Positions 32,772-43,152 of a stretch of 64,000 nt of DNA are shown here, one piece after another (positions within the stretch are counted from its first letter, which is position 1; every line of letters begins with the position of its first letter). A program made the position numbers and the translations under genes. A model generated the notes under the pieces. That model was not told the DNA's origin and ran no database searches. It saw nothing but the letters and a program-made list of their open reading frames with translations. Source of the stretch: Nothopassalora personata (taxonomy: Eukaryota > Ascomycota > Dothideomycetes > Mycosphaerellales > Mycosphaerellaceae). Location: contig CM066298.1 of the NCBI GenBank assembly GCA_033816765.1, positions 2,356,001 to 2,420,000 of the forward strand. The letters are read 5' to 3'.

Positions 32772-34519
32772 CTAACAATGAACCCCAAACCCACAAGCCT
32801 TCTCCATCTCCCCCACAATTCCGAACAACTCACTATCCCCATACCTCCTCCCAACCACCTGCACATTCACCGGCGCACCCTCAAACCCTCCCCCTTCCCA
32901 CATCTCCTTCACATGCGCGCACTTCTCGCTCAAAGGGACGTATCCCCTCGGGTAAGGCTGCTCCCCAGCTGTCTTGGCCTTAATAGGCGTCGGCAGCACC
33001 ACAGCAGGATAATCCACCCAGTTCCACAGCGCGGTGTAGTTCCAGTAGTATGCCGTGTCGTGTTTGGAGGCGGGGCCGACGAAGCAGGGCGCGAGGACTA
33101 CGTCGATGTCTTGGGCGTTCCAGTGCTCGACGAAGGCGATGCGGAAGTTGTCGCGGGCTACGCGGGCGGTGGAGATTTCGGAGGCGGTTGACTCGCGTTC
33201 GGGTCCGGTGGGATTGTCGAAGGTGGTGGTGACGGGCGAGAGGACGGTCTTGGTTAGGGGGTGCATTGGCTCGCCGGTTGCTGCTAGGGCGGCTTTGGTC
33301 CCGAGACCGGAGTCGGGCCAGTAGGCTTGGCCGATCATTTTCATGGCTGAGGCGGTCTGGTAGGGGGTGTAGGGTTTGAGGATGAAGTTGGCGTTGCCTG
33401 CCAGTTTGGATTGTACCCAATGGAGGGCTTCCCGGACGGGAGGCTGTGGTGTTATGACGCCGTCGTTGAGCATGATGCCGATCTTGATGGGTTTCTTCAC
33501 ACTGGTGTCGAGACCCGTCCATGGTAGTGGGATGATGCGAGGGTCGTGGAGGTGTCGGTTGGAGGACTTGAGAACGTGGGTGAAGAGGTCCATATCGCGG
33601 AGGGAGCGTGCCATGGGGCCCGTTGAGCACAGGACATTCAGCTCAGCGGGGAAACCTTGGGGTAGGAAGTCTTTCATGGTGAGGGTGTAGGTTGTGGGCT
33701 TGAAGCCGAAGATTCCGCAAAAGGCTGACGGGCCTCTGATAGATCCTCCGATATCTGTTCCAATGCCTGGCCGGTGTCAGCACGGTGAAAAGGCTATGCA
33801 CTCCGTCACTCTTACTCACCGAGAACAGATCCACGAATGGCGATCAGTGCCGACTCGCCACCGGTGGAACCGCCTGCAGATAAGTTGATGTTGTACGGAT
33901 TGTTCACACGACCCATGAAGCCATCACTCTCCAGATGCATGATGCCCTGAGGCTGATTGGTCTTGACGTAGAACACAGCGCCGGCATCCCGCAGGACCTT
34001 GATCATCAAGGAGTCCTCATCGTTGTACACACGTGTCGAGAGGTAGCCATAGCTCGAGTAGTGTCCCGCGATGGCCATGTGTTCTTTGACGCTGACGGGG
34101 ACACCGTGCAGCGGACCGATTGGCTTGCCATGCTGCGCGAGGTAGTCGTCGAGGTATCTTGCACGCTCAACCGCCTCGTGTGGGAAGTACTGGGTGAGAC
34201 AGCCGGTCAGCTGGTGAGCGATGGCGGCGCGTTTGGAAAATGCCGTGGCGACGGAGACTGCGCTGAGCTTCTTGCTGGCGATGGCGTGAGCGAGAGATGT
34301 TGCATCGTAGTGTTCGGTAATGTCAATGTCTTGCTGGGTCAGTATGCCACACGTGCGCGGGACACCCGTCACATCGCTTGGTGGAGGAGCCTCGGCGAAG
34401 AAGGACTCCGACAGACGGTACTGCTCCGGGATCGAGTCGTGAAGCTCTTGGACCAGCTTTTGTCGCGTCTCTTCAAAGGCGGGAGTGCCGTTCGGAAGTG
34501 GTACTGTCTGGATCAACAT
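32772..34519 (-). CDS. Amidase-signature hydrolase (acetamidase/FAAH-like)
   Basis: Exons 33820-34519 and 32772-33766, with one 53-bp intron, give 564 residues. The amidase signature is complete. The catalytic triad is Lys145 (VPVSVKEH), the cis-Ser at 218 (SAGGSTGGESALIAI) and the nucleophile Ser242 (GTDIGGSIRGPSAFCG). The intron falls between the two serines. Threonine replaces the second serine of the usual GGSSGGE. The family hydrolyses C-N bonds of amides; the C-terminal layout resembles fungal general or fatty-acid amidases, but the substrate cannot be read from the sequence. No signal peptide is evident, so it is probably cytosolic. It lies 600 bp downstream of a P450 gene on the same strand. 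Confidence 0.93.
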
Positions 34520-35118
34520 GATATATGCAACAAAGCGGGCCCAATGGTGTACTTCTACCGTCTGCAGAGGGCGAGCGTGTCATGTGTGCGAACATAGATT
34601 AAATATGCCGTCTCCTGTGTGCCCGTGGCCGCCGCCGGCCAGCTCTGAGAGCTGTGCCTATCGCAGCATCATCCTAGATTTGGATGTAGCATGACTGCGA
34701 ACGACCAAGTTGTGCGCTGCCCCCCCCCCCCCCCCCCCCCCCCCCAAAAGGCTGGTGATTAGTGCTGCGGGGTGCGCTTCGGCGGAAGGGGAGCTGATAT
34801 TGCGATGATGGCGAAAAGCTGTGATGGCTGTGATGGCTGCTATGGCTGTGATGGCTTGCGGATTGCTCTGATCAATATGTATGTACAAACATTGTCTTCC
34901 AGGCTCGCAGAGTAGTAGTTCACGACTATTGCAATCATCGAACAGACTCTCATCTGCTGATCGCGGCCAGCCCACCACCAACTCGATACGAACAGCATCG
35001 ACACCCAAGAAGTCAACTGTTCCCGCTGAACCTCCTCCCTCCGCTTCTTTGTACCAACGTACCGTGTGTCGGACCAGGTTGTTGCTGGGGAGCCCGGACC
35101 CCACCTCGCCATCTGAGA
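34520..35118. other. Spacer between amidase and P450
   Basis: No gene is seen. A 26-base C homopolymer occupies 34720-34745. A CTGTGATGG-type short tandem repeat lies at about 34817-34856. This should hold the amidase promoter, since both genes point the same way. Confidence 0.6.
34720..34745. repeat. 26-base C homopolymer
   Basis: An uninterrupted poly-C tract (poly-G on the minus strand, the coding strand of the neighbours) in the presumed amidase promoter. Confidence 0.95.
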
Positions 35119-36900
35119 TCACCAACCTTCTCTCTTCCACATTCGCACCCGAACATCTTTCTTTGGCACCACAGTCCCCGCTGTTGGAATACGCCCTCTG
35201 GTTGTAGTCAGTTTCAAGCATTACCCAAGTGTAGTCAACCGAACTTACGGATGCTCCCACTTGCCATCAACAGGCTCAATCTCCCAAGCGCTGATGATGG
35301 CAGCCGCAAACAGCACGACTTCTCGCTCAGCGAACGTCTTGCCTTTACACATCTGCTTGCCTCCACCCCAGACCTTCATTGTCTTGTAGTCGACGCTGAC
35401 GCCGTTCTGCTGCTTTTCAGCGGTAGAATCGTGTACCCAGAATCTTCGTGCATCGAATCGATCTGGGTCCCGGAAGTAGCGGCCGTCGCTTTGGTGGACC
35501 ACGTGCGGGATGCAGATATACTCTCCCTTCTTCAGCTCGAAGCTCTCTGGCTCCGACTTGCCCAAGAGCTTGGCATCATCTGCGCTCTCCCGCACGATGA
35601 AGTCTTGCTCAGCAACCTTGTAGCTCATGCTCGCAGCTTCAATTCGCATCGTCTCGAAGAAAGCACCCTTGAGCAGAGGACAATGCCTCCACAATGAGTT
35701 CAAATCGATCTGCACCTCGTCATCTGATAATGGCGCTCGCGTGACGTAAGGTGCGATCTCATCTCTGAGTTCCTGGAGCAGGCTCGGCTGTGAGTAGGCG
35801 TACCATACGAGCCAGAATATGACCTGATTAGCATTGATGTTCATGGCCCAGAAAACCGCGCCGTCGCCACCTCCATATGCTCGCGATGGTGACTTCGCCG
35901 CGAACCAAGCTTTCGTGCGATCAGCCATCACGGTGCTACAATCGCTCATATCTCCCCATCGACTCTCAGGTTCGTGACCCTCCTGGAGGCGATGCAGAGC
36001 ATCGTGATGGTCGATAATGGCATTGATCACGCGCTCGCGAGCTCGGGCGGCTGGTGCGATAGCAGGAAGCCACTTTGGCGCCCCGGCCATAAACGCATTG
36101 AATCGGGCATCCATGGTCCAGAGGTCGTTCATTATATCAGGGTAATTGACCAAGAACTGCCTACCCATGAGTGTTTCGGTGGCGATGTTGCCGACGAAAT
36201 TCTTCATTATAGGGTGCAGAGAAACTTCAGCGACCCATAGCTTGCCCGTTGAAGGATCTGCTTGACGCACAACCTTGGCTTTGCCGTCACGTTCCCACGA
36301 AGCTTGTTCGCTTGGAAAGGCAGCACCTGTGAGCATGTTCCGCACTCGCTTCTCTACCAGCCTCACCGTCGCAGGAATCGCCGAGTCCACAAACGCTGTC
36401 CTCATCATACCGGCAAGAGCCGAGTGAATAGGACCCCAAATTGCATCATGATCCATGTGGCGAACGGCGCCGCCATCGTCCCAGAACGCTTCCATCGTAC
36501 GAAGGACCATAGGCTCCATGCTGATGGGCGTCCCACGATCAACAAGAATCTGCTTCGCCATGCTCGGGGAGACGACCACATTATGCTTCGTGTTGCCCAT
36601 GATGAGGCAATATATCGACCCGTTGGGACCCAGGCTTTCCGCAGTCCTGCGAAGGAATCCGCCCATTCCAAGGACGAAAGAAGGGACGTGGCCTATCCAT
36701 GGGATCCAGTACGGTATGATTGGTACCGTGTGGACTCCGTGTGCTGATCTTTGCTTCCGTATCGCTATGGCGAAGCGGATGCCAGTGTAGACGCGGGTCG
36801 TGAGAAGTGTTGCCGCGATAGTCATCACGATAGCCAACAGTGGATGCCGCAGTGCTGACCACACAAGCCATGCGGCGCCCGTGATGATTTGCATCCTCAT
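35119..36900 (-). CDS. Cytochrome P450 monooxygenase
   Basis: Exons 35249-36900 and 35119-35197, with a 51-bp intron, give 576 residues. The short last exon is required to complete the family's C-terminal strand (PTAGTVVPKKDVRVR). An N-terminal membrane anchor is present (LLAIVMTIAATLL). The K-helix ExxR is ETMR at about 414-417, the meander reads DRFDARRF, and the heme-binding loop is WGGGKQMCKG with Cys near 518. Trp replaces the usual Phe of FxxGxxxCxG. The I-helix region (AMNINANQVIFWLVW) lacks the usual acid-Thr pair and resembles the CYP7/CYP8 type. The enzyme would sit in the ER membrane facing the cytosol and need a reductase. Substrate unknown. The amidase gene follows on the same strand. 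Confidence 0.93.
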
Positions 36901-37583
36901 CGTGCTGATTTATATAAGGTAGTCTATGTTCAGTAGACGACGTCTTGACCTGTCTGAATATATCTGCTTGCAAGCGAAAGGACTTGGATGCATACCGCCC
37001 TACATGATCCTTGGTGCGCGGAATCCCTCGTCCGTGCTGCAAAAGAACCTGGCCCAATCATCTTACACAATTGATCCTGGGCAATGTGCACATACGGACG
37101 TGTACCGCTTGGCCAAGCCAAAGTGGCTTCGATCGAACTTCGAAGCGATGTAGATGCCATCGTGCAGTAGTAGTACTGTACCCGACAGCTGTGGGAGCCC
37201 GGAGGCGACGGAAATAGGAGAGGACCTCAACCACGCGAAATGTACACGAAAGCAACGCGGGCGACCCGTCGGGCCGTCTCTCACCGAGATGTCTGAGCAC
37301 GACCGTTGCATCCAAGACTCTGTCCTTTCATACATCACTGAGGTCCAGAACGACACTTGGCAAAACGGGAGATGACCGCAGAGAGTCAGCGGCTGCGAAG
37401 GAATCGACTAAAGCCCACCAATTCAGCCAATCCAACTAAAGCCTTTCTGAAAGAATTAGAAATGGAAAGGTATCAATCAATATAACCCACACCTCCACCC
37501 AACAAACCCCCTTCCTCCCCACCGTAACCCCCCCCCCCTGGCCGCCGCCATGTCAAACTCCTCCAGCAACTCCAACCTATGTC
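36901..37583. other. Intergenic upstream of the P450
   Basis: No gene is supported; overlapping short frames on both strands show no motif. A TACTGTA heptamer lies at 37174-37180, about 270 bp upstream of the P450 start. Confidence 0.5.
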
Positions 37584-37850
37584 TCACAGAACCCAGGTGT
37601 CTGGGATGATAGTCCAAAGATATTTTCCTCCCTCTTCATCCTGACCAATTCTCAAGCCTCCCTTCGACTTTGCCTCTCGAGCACCTTCGAGGTCGAGGTC
37701 GAGTAGTGCGAAGCGTAGGATCCAGTCGACGGCATATTCGTCTTGGGCGACACGCTTCTTTTTGGTTTTGATGGGGTTCCGTTTCTTTGGGGCCGGTCGT
37801 TGCTGCTGCTGTATGTCCGTGTTCTGCGTAAGGAGGGAGGGGCGGCTCAT
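37584..37850 (-). CDS. Small hypothetical protein, 88 residues
   Basis: An ATG-initiated frame encodes a basic N-terminus (PAPKKRNPIKTKKKR) and then a mixed segment (AVDWILRFALLDLDLEGAREA). No family is recognised. The Lys/Arg-rich run could be a nuclear localisation signal. Its length and isolation make a chance frame possible; the balanced composition of the second half is the only argument for it. Confidence 0.3.
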   Translation of the reverse strand: MSRPSLLTQNTDIQQQQRPAPKKRNPIKTKKKRVAQDEYAVDWILRFALLDLDLEGAREAKSKGGLRIGQDEEGGKYLWTIIPDTWVL

Positions 37851-38370
37851 GGTGGGTGGAGGGCGGTGCGGTAGGTGTGAGGGAGGGAGGGAGGGGTTGC
37901 TGATGATATTTGTTTGTTGGAAGGAGGTTGAAGGTGCTTTTGTATTTTTGGGACAGGGCCCGTTCGGGATATTGCTATTGTTGTGGAAAAGTCAATAGGT
38001 GAGCTCGTGTGCGTAAGTGAGGTTCCAGAATGAGGGTTAGCTGGTCACACTCAGTGAGTGCAGATAGAAGACATCGACACAGAGCCTGCAATAGGTTCCG
38101 CGAATAATACTGACAAAACTTGCGAACACTCTAGCACCATCTGTACCACTTGGCGCTGAGGGACCATCACCAAGAGCAATGGCGGACAAGCGGCGAGACA
38201 GCACAATGTCATCATTCCTTTCACCACCATCTACCCAGCAAACGCAACGAGGCTAGGACTTTCGACGCACTCAACGTCGCTACCCCCAGATCATCGGCTC
38301 CCATGGCTCAAGCAGCTTGCCCGGGTCGAACGACATCTCCACGTTGAGCAGCCTCCCCGCCTCAAGCAGA
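37851..38370. other. Intergenic, nothing recognised
   Basis: GAGGG/GGA-rich at the left end, otherwise unremarkable. A leading exon of the following gene could lie here. Confidence 0.4.
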
Positions 38371-38946
38371 ATGTCCACTACAAGCAGTACACCAGCACCA
38401 CTCGGGCCCGCAGCCTTCGCGAAGAAATGGCTCCCAAGACTCGCCCATCCCCTCTCCAACTGGCCCGGCCACTGGTTCGAAGAAGGCGACAACCTCCTCG
38501 CAGAATCCACCCTCAGCGTAGACCACGTATACATCAAACAAGTCCTCGACGTCCTCCACCTTTTCGACGACGACGTAGTCCGCCAGAGGATTTCACCCTC
38601 CGACTACACCTCCCGCGAGCATATCCGGCTTGATGCCGGCTTCGAGAAACCGTGGCGATCAAAGTATACCAATCCTTTCGCTGCTGCAGCGCCTTTGCGG
38701 GAGCTGGTGACGACGAGTGTCTGGTGGTTCAATCAATGGAGGATCAGTGAAGTGACGCATACGAAGAGGGGGAAGAAGTGGAGTGAGGATGCGTGGGAGA
38801 GGATCTATACAGAGTATGTTGTAATGAAGGACGAGGGATTGTGGCAGGGTAAGTTGGAGAGAGGGTTATACAAGAAGACCAGGCAGGCGTTGCTGGATGA
38901 TATGCCGCATAATGTTGAGGCGTTTGTGAAGGTTGTGGATGATTAG
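38371..38946 (+). CDS. Hypothetical protein, about 191 residues
   Basis: The first ATG in frame is at 38371. The frame is open further upstream without an ATG, so an upstream exon is possible. After a Ser/Thr/Pro-rich start the protein is rich in Trp and aromatics and probably helical: KKWLPRLAHPLSNWPGHWF, DHVYIKQVLDVLHLF, TSVWWFNQWRISEV, ending ALLDDMPHNVEAFVKVVDD. No known domain is recognised and there is no signal peptide or membrane helix. Codon use is strongly C/G-ending in the first part, like the neighbouring genes, which supports a real gene. Confidence 0.6.
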   Translation: MSTTSSTPAPLGPAAFAKKWLPRLAHPLSNWPGHWFEEGDNLLAESTLSVDHVYIKQVLDVLHLFDDDVVRQRISPSDYTSREHIRLDAGFEKPWRSKYTNPFAAAAPLRELVTTSVWWFNQWRISEVTHTKRGKKWSEDAWERIYTEYVVMKDEGLWQGKLERGLYKKTRQALLDDMPHNVEAFVKVVDD

Positions 38947-39235
38947 ATGATGCGGATGCGGTGGAGGTTGGTTGCGGAGTTGTAGTTGATGCACAAGGAG
39001 ATCTTGGATCGCTCGGTTGATGCAACAGCATTTGCCATGCCGAGGCGTCTATATGTGCCGTTCTTAGCATTGACGACTTGGAGGAGGAGGAGGCAGCACC
39101 GGATTGAAGTGTCATCCTCACCTTTCTTGGTTGATGTTCGAGCGGCGGGCATGCAGAAGTGTTCTTTATCTTGCGAAGCGATTGGTAGATGCTCCCGTGT
39201 GTGACCATGCCAAAAGATGTTGGTGGCCTGCTTGC

Positions 39236-39548
39236 TTAGTCAACGTGACAGGTAGTAATATCTCGGGGACAGGCCTTCGAAGCAGCCAGCACACAGGTCG
39301 CGTTGGCGTACACCCGGCCCATATGAGCAGACTCTTTGATCCAGTCTTGGAGCTCGTCTTCTTCCTAGACGATGCATAGGGCTTGGAATCAAGACCTTGT
39401 GGCAGATCTGTGATCGGGACGTCCGTCGTTGAGCTCGCGCTTGGTTGAAGATGTCATCAGGCGAGGAACAGAGCAAGAGTCAAGACAGCCTCGACAGCCA
39501 TTGCGAGGAATCGTAGCTTCCTTGGCGTCTTCATGGGTTGAGGTCATA
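39236..39548 (-). pseudogene. HET-domain gene remnant
   Basis: On the minus strand a short stretch reads FQALCIV, stop, EEDELQDWIKESAHMGRVYANATCVLAASKA. It aligns by eye with the HET core (W-x-DALCI-x-Q, DW-x-x-ES-x-x-MG-x-VY-x-NA). In-frame stops are at 39389-39391 (TGA) and 39365-39367 (TAG), and the sequence ends at TAA 39236-39238. Upstream the frame shifts. Only about 50 codons of the domain survive. The nearest intact HET gene in the window is 30 kb away. Confidence 0.6.
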
Positions 39549-40252
39549 TCGGCTCGGTCCTCCATCGGCGAGGCTGTGCGTGGTTTCTGTCATTATCTTA
39601 TTTTATCGCGCACAAGCTCGTCATCACGTGGGACTACTTGTGCAGTAGCGGTCGAAGCTGGTGTATGTACTAAGGTACAATAATATCCTCCTCCACCGCA
39701 CTTTTCCCCACACATCATGTGCAAGCATACCGTTGCTAGGCTGGCTGTGCTACTGTACAGTAGCAATCCGAACGCGGCCGGTGTACAGTATGGGAGATGG
39801 TGAAGTGCGGTTCATCATCGGCACGAAACCTCCGCTCCCCGCCTATAGACCTGGATCATCTCGACCAGGATCAAATCTGAGGCCAGGCTGTACAAGCTGC
39901 TTGCCTTCTCAGCAATACGATAGGTCTAGCAGCGCAACGACCGCAGCATGGTCTGCACCGCGAACTGCTATGAGGCCTCCCTCCCTGCTATTCCCGCACG
40001 ACAAAGGCCAGCTGACCCTCCCTGCTCATCCTCAGCACCCCGACATCGACGGATCAGCCCGACATGATCTGCCACGCGACTGACAGGATTCACTTGCACA
40101 TGATCATGATGCACTAATTAGACATCAGACCCATACCTCTGTCTTCCTGCCCCACCGCTGCTCTTCCTCGTTGTTCCGTACTCCTCCAACGGTCATCCAT
40201 TGCCGTGCACCAGCGCGCCTCACCGGCTTCGCTCGCGACCGTAACACAGAAC
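39549..40252. other. Intergenic upstream of the MFS gene
   Basis: No gene is supported. TACTGTACAGTA forms a 12-base palindrome at 39751-39762 and another TACAGTA lies at 39784-39790, about 460-500 bp before the MFS start. Confidence 0.5.
39751..39790. promoter_or_regulatory. TACTGTACAGTA palindrome plus a further TACAGTA
   Basis: The palindrome (39751-39762) extends to CTACTGTACAGTAG with its flanks, and a third half-site is at 39784-39790. This is the most complete form of a heptamer seen in front of several genes here. Candidate dimer-binding site; the factor is unknown. Confidence 0.35.
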
Positions 40253-42523
40253 ATGGAGGGCGGTGAGAAGCCAAGAGATGGTACCAACCCGATGTCCGCT
40301 CCCATGGACGACGGCCGAGCGACGAGGCGTGTCGACTGGAAGGCGATGCTGCGTAACAGAAACGGCACGAGCACAAGACAGCACGGCGGCAGCGGCGATA
40401 CATCAGACACGGAGCAAGACAACACCGGAAAGAGACCAGCAAGGTGGAACATGGGAATGATGAATGCCGAGACAGACGAAGTTCCCGGCTCGGTCTTGCT
40501 GTTGTCGAAGGTGTCCGAATACAACGAGCCGCTTGGTATCCGCAACGCACCAGCGCGCACGTCGGCGTCCTCTTTGCCATACTCTCCCTCGAGATCAAGC
40601 TCCCAACAACGCCGAAGGTCTTCGATACAAGAGAAGAAGCGAACACCAGATGGACAGTTTGTGCTCGAACCACAACCGGACGACTCCCTCAACGACCCGC
40701 TGAACTGGTCGAAATGGAGACGGGATGCTGCCTTGCTGTCGCTGGGCTTCTACTGCATGCTGGGTGGAGGCATGACTGCCATCTTGGCAGCTGGCTTCAA
40801 CAACGTGGCACACGACTTCGGCGTCTCTCAGCCGAGGGTCGCACTCACCACGGGCTTGTACATGATGGGATTGGGCATCGGCAGTGTCCTGCTCAGTCCA
40901 ACTGCCATCTTGTTCGGCAAGCGGCCTGTATACCTCGTGGCCTCTGTAGCTTTCGCGCTTTCCGGCGTCTGGTGTGCTCGGTCAACGAGCTTTGGAAGTC
41001 TGATCGGAGCACGTATCTTCATGGGCGTTGCAGCGAGCAGCGTGGAATGTCTTCCTTCAGCTACCATTGCCGAGATCTACTTTTTGCATGAGAAGGGATA
41101 CAGATTGGGCATCTACACTCTCCTACTGCTTGGTGGCAAAAACTTGGTGCCCCTGGTCAGTGCAGCAATCATCGAAAGCCTCGGTTGGAGATGGGTCTTC
41201 TGGATTGTTGCCATTGTCGTGGCGTTCGGCGGTGTCCTACTGTTCCTCTTCGTGCCGGAGACGTTCTGGGATAGAACACCAAAGCCTCGCCGGCCGAAGT
41301 CGAGGCGGCAGGGAAGTACATGGAGTGTGCATCAAGTCTGGCAGCAGCTGTCGCACTCCCAGCCAGCAAGTCCTGGGCTTGAACGGAAGACGAGGCTTCT
41401 CCCGCCAAACCCGGAAGGTAGCATCATCGACGGGGCTGCGACTGAGCGCAACGCTCCTGGTCGACACGCACACTTCCAGATCGAATCTCTAGATGACGAA
41501 AAGCGTGGAAGCAGCGTCGACGACAGAGACGAGGAGAAGCAGGGCGACGAAGAACCATCACTTGAACCTGGTCAAGCCTCCCCGAACAGTCACCCTACGA
41601 TGCCATCTCCTGCTCCTGCTGTTGTAGCACACGACTACTTTCACAATCACGCGATCTATCATCCAGCCGTGGAAGCGCAACTCCCACATGTGCTCTCAAG
41701 GACTTCGACGAACCACAGCGAAGATCACGACCCTCGAAATGCGTACACCAAGCGCCTCGACTCCGCGCCCGCTCAGACCTGGGTGCAATCTCTCAAACCT
41801 TATGCTGGCCGCCTCTCGAGAGACAACTGGTTCAAAGTCGCCCTTCGGCCCTTCATCCTGTTTGCATACCCAAGCTTACTATGGAGTGCTCTGGTCTACT
41901 CCCTTTCGATCGGCTGGCTCATCGTTATTTCAGAATCCATCACTTACATCTACAAGAACCGCGACACCTACAACTTCACGTCGCTGCAGGCCGGTCTTGT
42001 GTACATCTCTCCATTCATTGGCGGTGTCCTCGGTACTGCCGTCGCCGGCAAGGTCTCGGATATCATAGTCCGCTACATGGCCCGCAAGAACGGCGGAATC
42101 TACGAACCTGAATTCCGCCTCGTTATGGCCGTCCCGATCGCTTTCACCACTACCATCGGTCTCATGGGATATGGCTGGAGTGCCCAAGAACGGGATGCAT
42201 GGATTGTGCCGACTGTCTTCTTCGGTATCATATCTTTCGGCTGCTCGCTGGGCAGCACTACCTCCATCACTTTCGCTGTGGACTCGTATCGACAGTACGC
42301 CGGCGAAGCGCTGGTCACCTTGAACTTCAGCAAGAACATCTTCCATGGGCTGGTGTTTAGTTTGTTCTTCAATGATTGGCTGGAAAGTGATGGGAGTAAG
42401 AGTGTCTTCTTGGCGATTGGAGGTATACAGCTGGGTTGTTTGCTTACGACGATTCCGATGTATATTTATGGAAAGAGGGCGAGGATGTGGACTGTGAGGA
42501 AGAATTTGATGGAGAAGTTTTAG
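40253..42523 (+). CDS. Major facilitator transporter, DHA1 type (Hol1-like)
   Basis: The first ATG gives 756 residues. A long polar N-terminus (about 140 residues) precedes the fungal DHA1 entry motif DPLNWSKWRRDAALLS. Six membrane helices follow (FYCMLGGGMTAILAAGF, LYMMGLGIGSVLLSPTAI, then VYLVASVAFALSGVW) with the motif-A-like loop FGKRPVY. A cytoplasmic loop of about 190 residues rich in Ser, Pro and acidic residues separates the second six-helix half (ALVYSLSIGWLIVISE, VAGKVSDIIVRYMARKNGG, IPMYIYGKR). Members of this group are proton-coupled antiporters for drugs, polyamines or cations; the similarity to Hol1-like transporters is by overall pattern. The substrate is not readable. Confidence 0.9.
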   Translation: MEGGEKPRDGTNPMSAPMDDGRATRRVDWKAMLRNRNGTSTRQHGGSGDTSDTEQDNTGKRPARWNMGMMNAETDEVPGSVLLLSKVSEYNEPLGIRNAPARTSASSLPYSPSRSSSQQRRRSSIQEKKRTPDGQFVLEPQPDDSLNDPLNWSKWRRDAALLSLGFYCMLGGGMTAILAAGFNNVAHDFGVSQPRVALTTGLYMMGLGIGSVLLSPTAILFGKRPVYLVASVAFALSGVWCARSTSFGSLIGARIFMGVAASSVECLPSATIAEIYFLHEKGYRLGIYTLLLLGGKNLVPLVSAAIIESLGWRWVFWIVAIVVAFGGVLLFLFVPETFWDRTPKPRRPKSRRQGSTWSVHQVWQQLSHSQPASPGLERKTRLLPPNPEGSIIDGAATERNAPGRHAHFQIESLDDEKRGSSVDDRDEEKQGDEEPSLEPGQASPNSHPTMPSPAPAVVAHDYFHNHAIYHPAVEAQLPHVLSRTSTNHSEDHDPRNAYTKRLDSAPAQTWVQSLKPYAGRLSRDNWFKVALRPFILFAYPSLLWSALVYSLSIGWLIVISESITYIYKNRDTYNFTSLQAGLVYISPFIGGVLGTAVAGKVSDIIVRYMARKNGGIYEPEFRLVMAVPIAFTTTIGLMGYGWSAQERDAWIVPTVFFGIISFGCSLGSTTSITFAVDSYRQYAGEALVTLNFSKNIFHGLVFSLFFNDWLESDGSKSVFLAIGGIQLGCLLTTIPMYIYGKRARMWTVRKNLMEKF

Positions 42524-43152
42524 CGATTGGGAGATGGGTATGATCGCATTGGGGGAGTATTTGGCATTGCATTTTGGTTAGATATTTCTTGCATACTCGC
42601 ATAGCGATTCAATGAACTCGGTGCGTTTTTGGCGCCCTTGGCGATGGTTCAAAGCCGCTTCTGGGATATTTTGTCCTGTCCAACAGCAAGACGGGAAGCG
42701 ATAACATGGCACCACCGCTGGGGGATGTGGAGGAAAAAAGTTCAGCTGCCCTACCAGGATATCAACCCGACATGTCTCACTCCAGTCCATCTTGTTCAAC
42801 GGGCAACAAGACCTTCAGGTTCACCAATGAGTCGCCCACATCGATCACATTCGTCTTTGGAGCCGTTCTGCATGCCCTCGAGATCTCATCTCTCGCGCTA
42901 CGGACCATTGACTGCCGTTCCTGCAGATGCTGATCAATACAATGAGGGGAACACAAAGTTCGACAAGGCACGGGTAATTGACCTTGCAGGCTCGGCAGGA
43001 ACCAAACGACGTACTTCGAGATCTTCCGTCCACACACTCACTGTTCCGCACAGTTTGCGTCCAAGCATATCGGCAGAGATCACCACGAAGTATACATATA
43101 TATCCATGATGCTTTCGTGAACATTTCTTTGGCTCTTGAGAGGTAGGTCGGG
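42524..43152. other. Intergenic between MFS and GH51 genes
   Basis: No gene is supported. It holds the MFS 3' end and the promoter of the GH51 gene. A TATATAT run lies at about 43094-43104, some 50 bp before the GH51 start and well placed as a TATA-like element. Confidence 0.5.

Noticed and set aside
32772..36900. Secondary-metabolite cluster around the P450 and amidase
   Set aside because: No polyketide or peptide synthase, terpene cyclase or pathway regulator lies in the flanking 30 kb.
40205..40252. Longer MFS N-terminus
   Set aside because: The upstream start is GTG; the first ATG is 40253.
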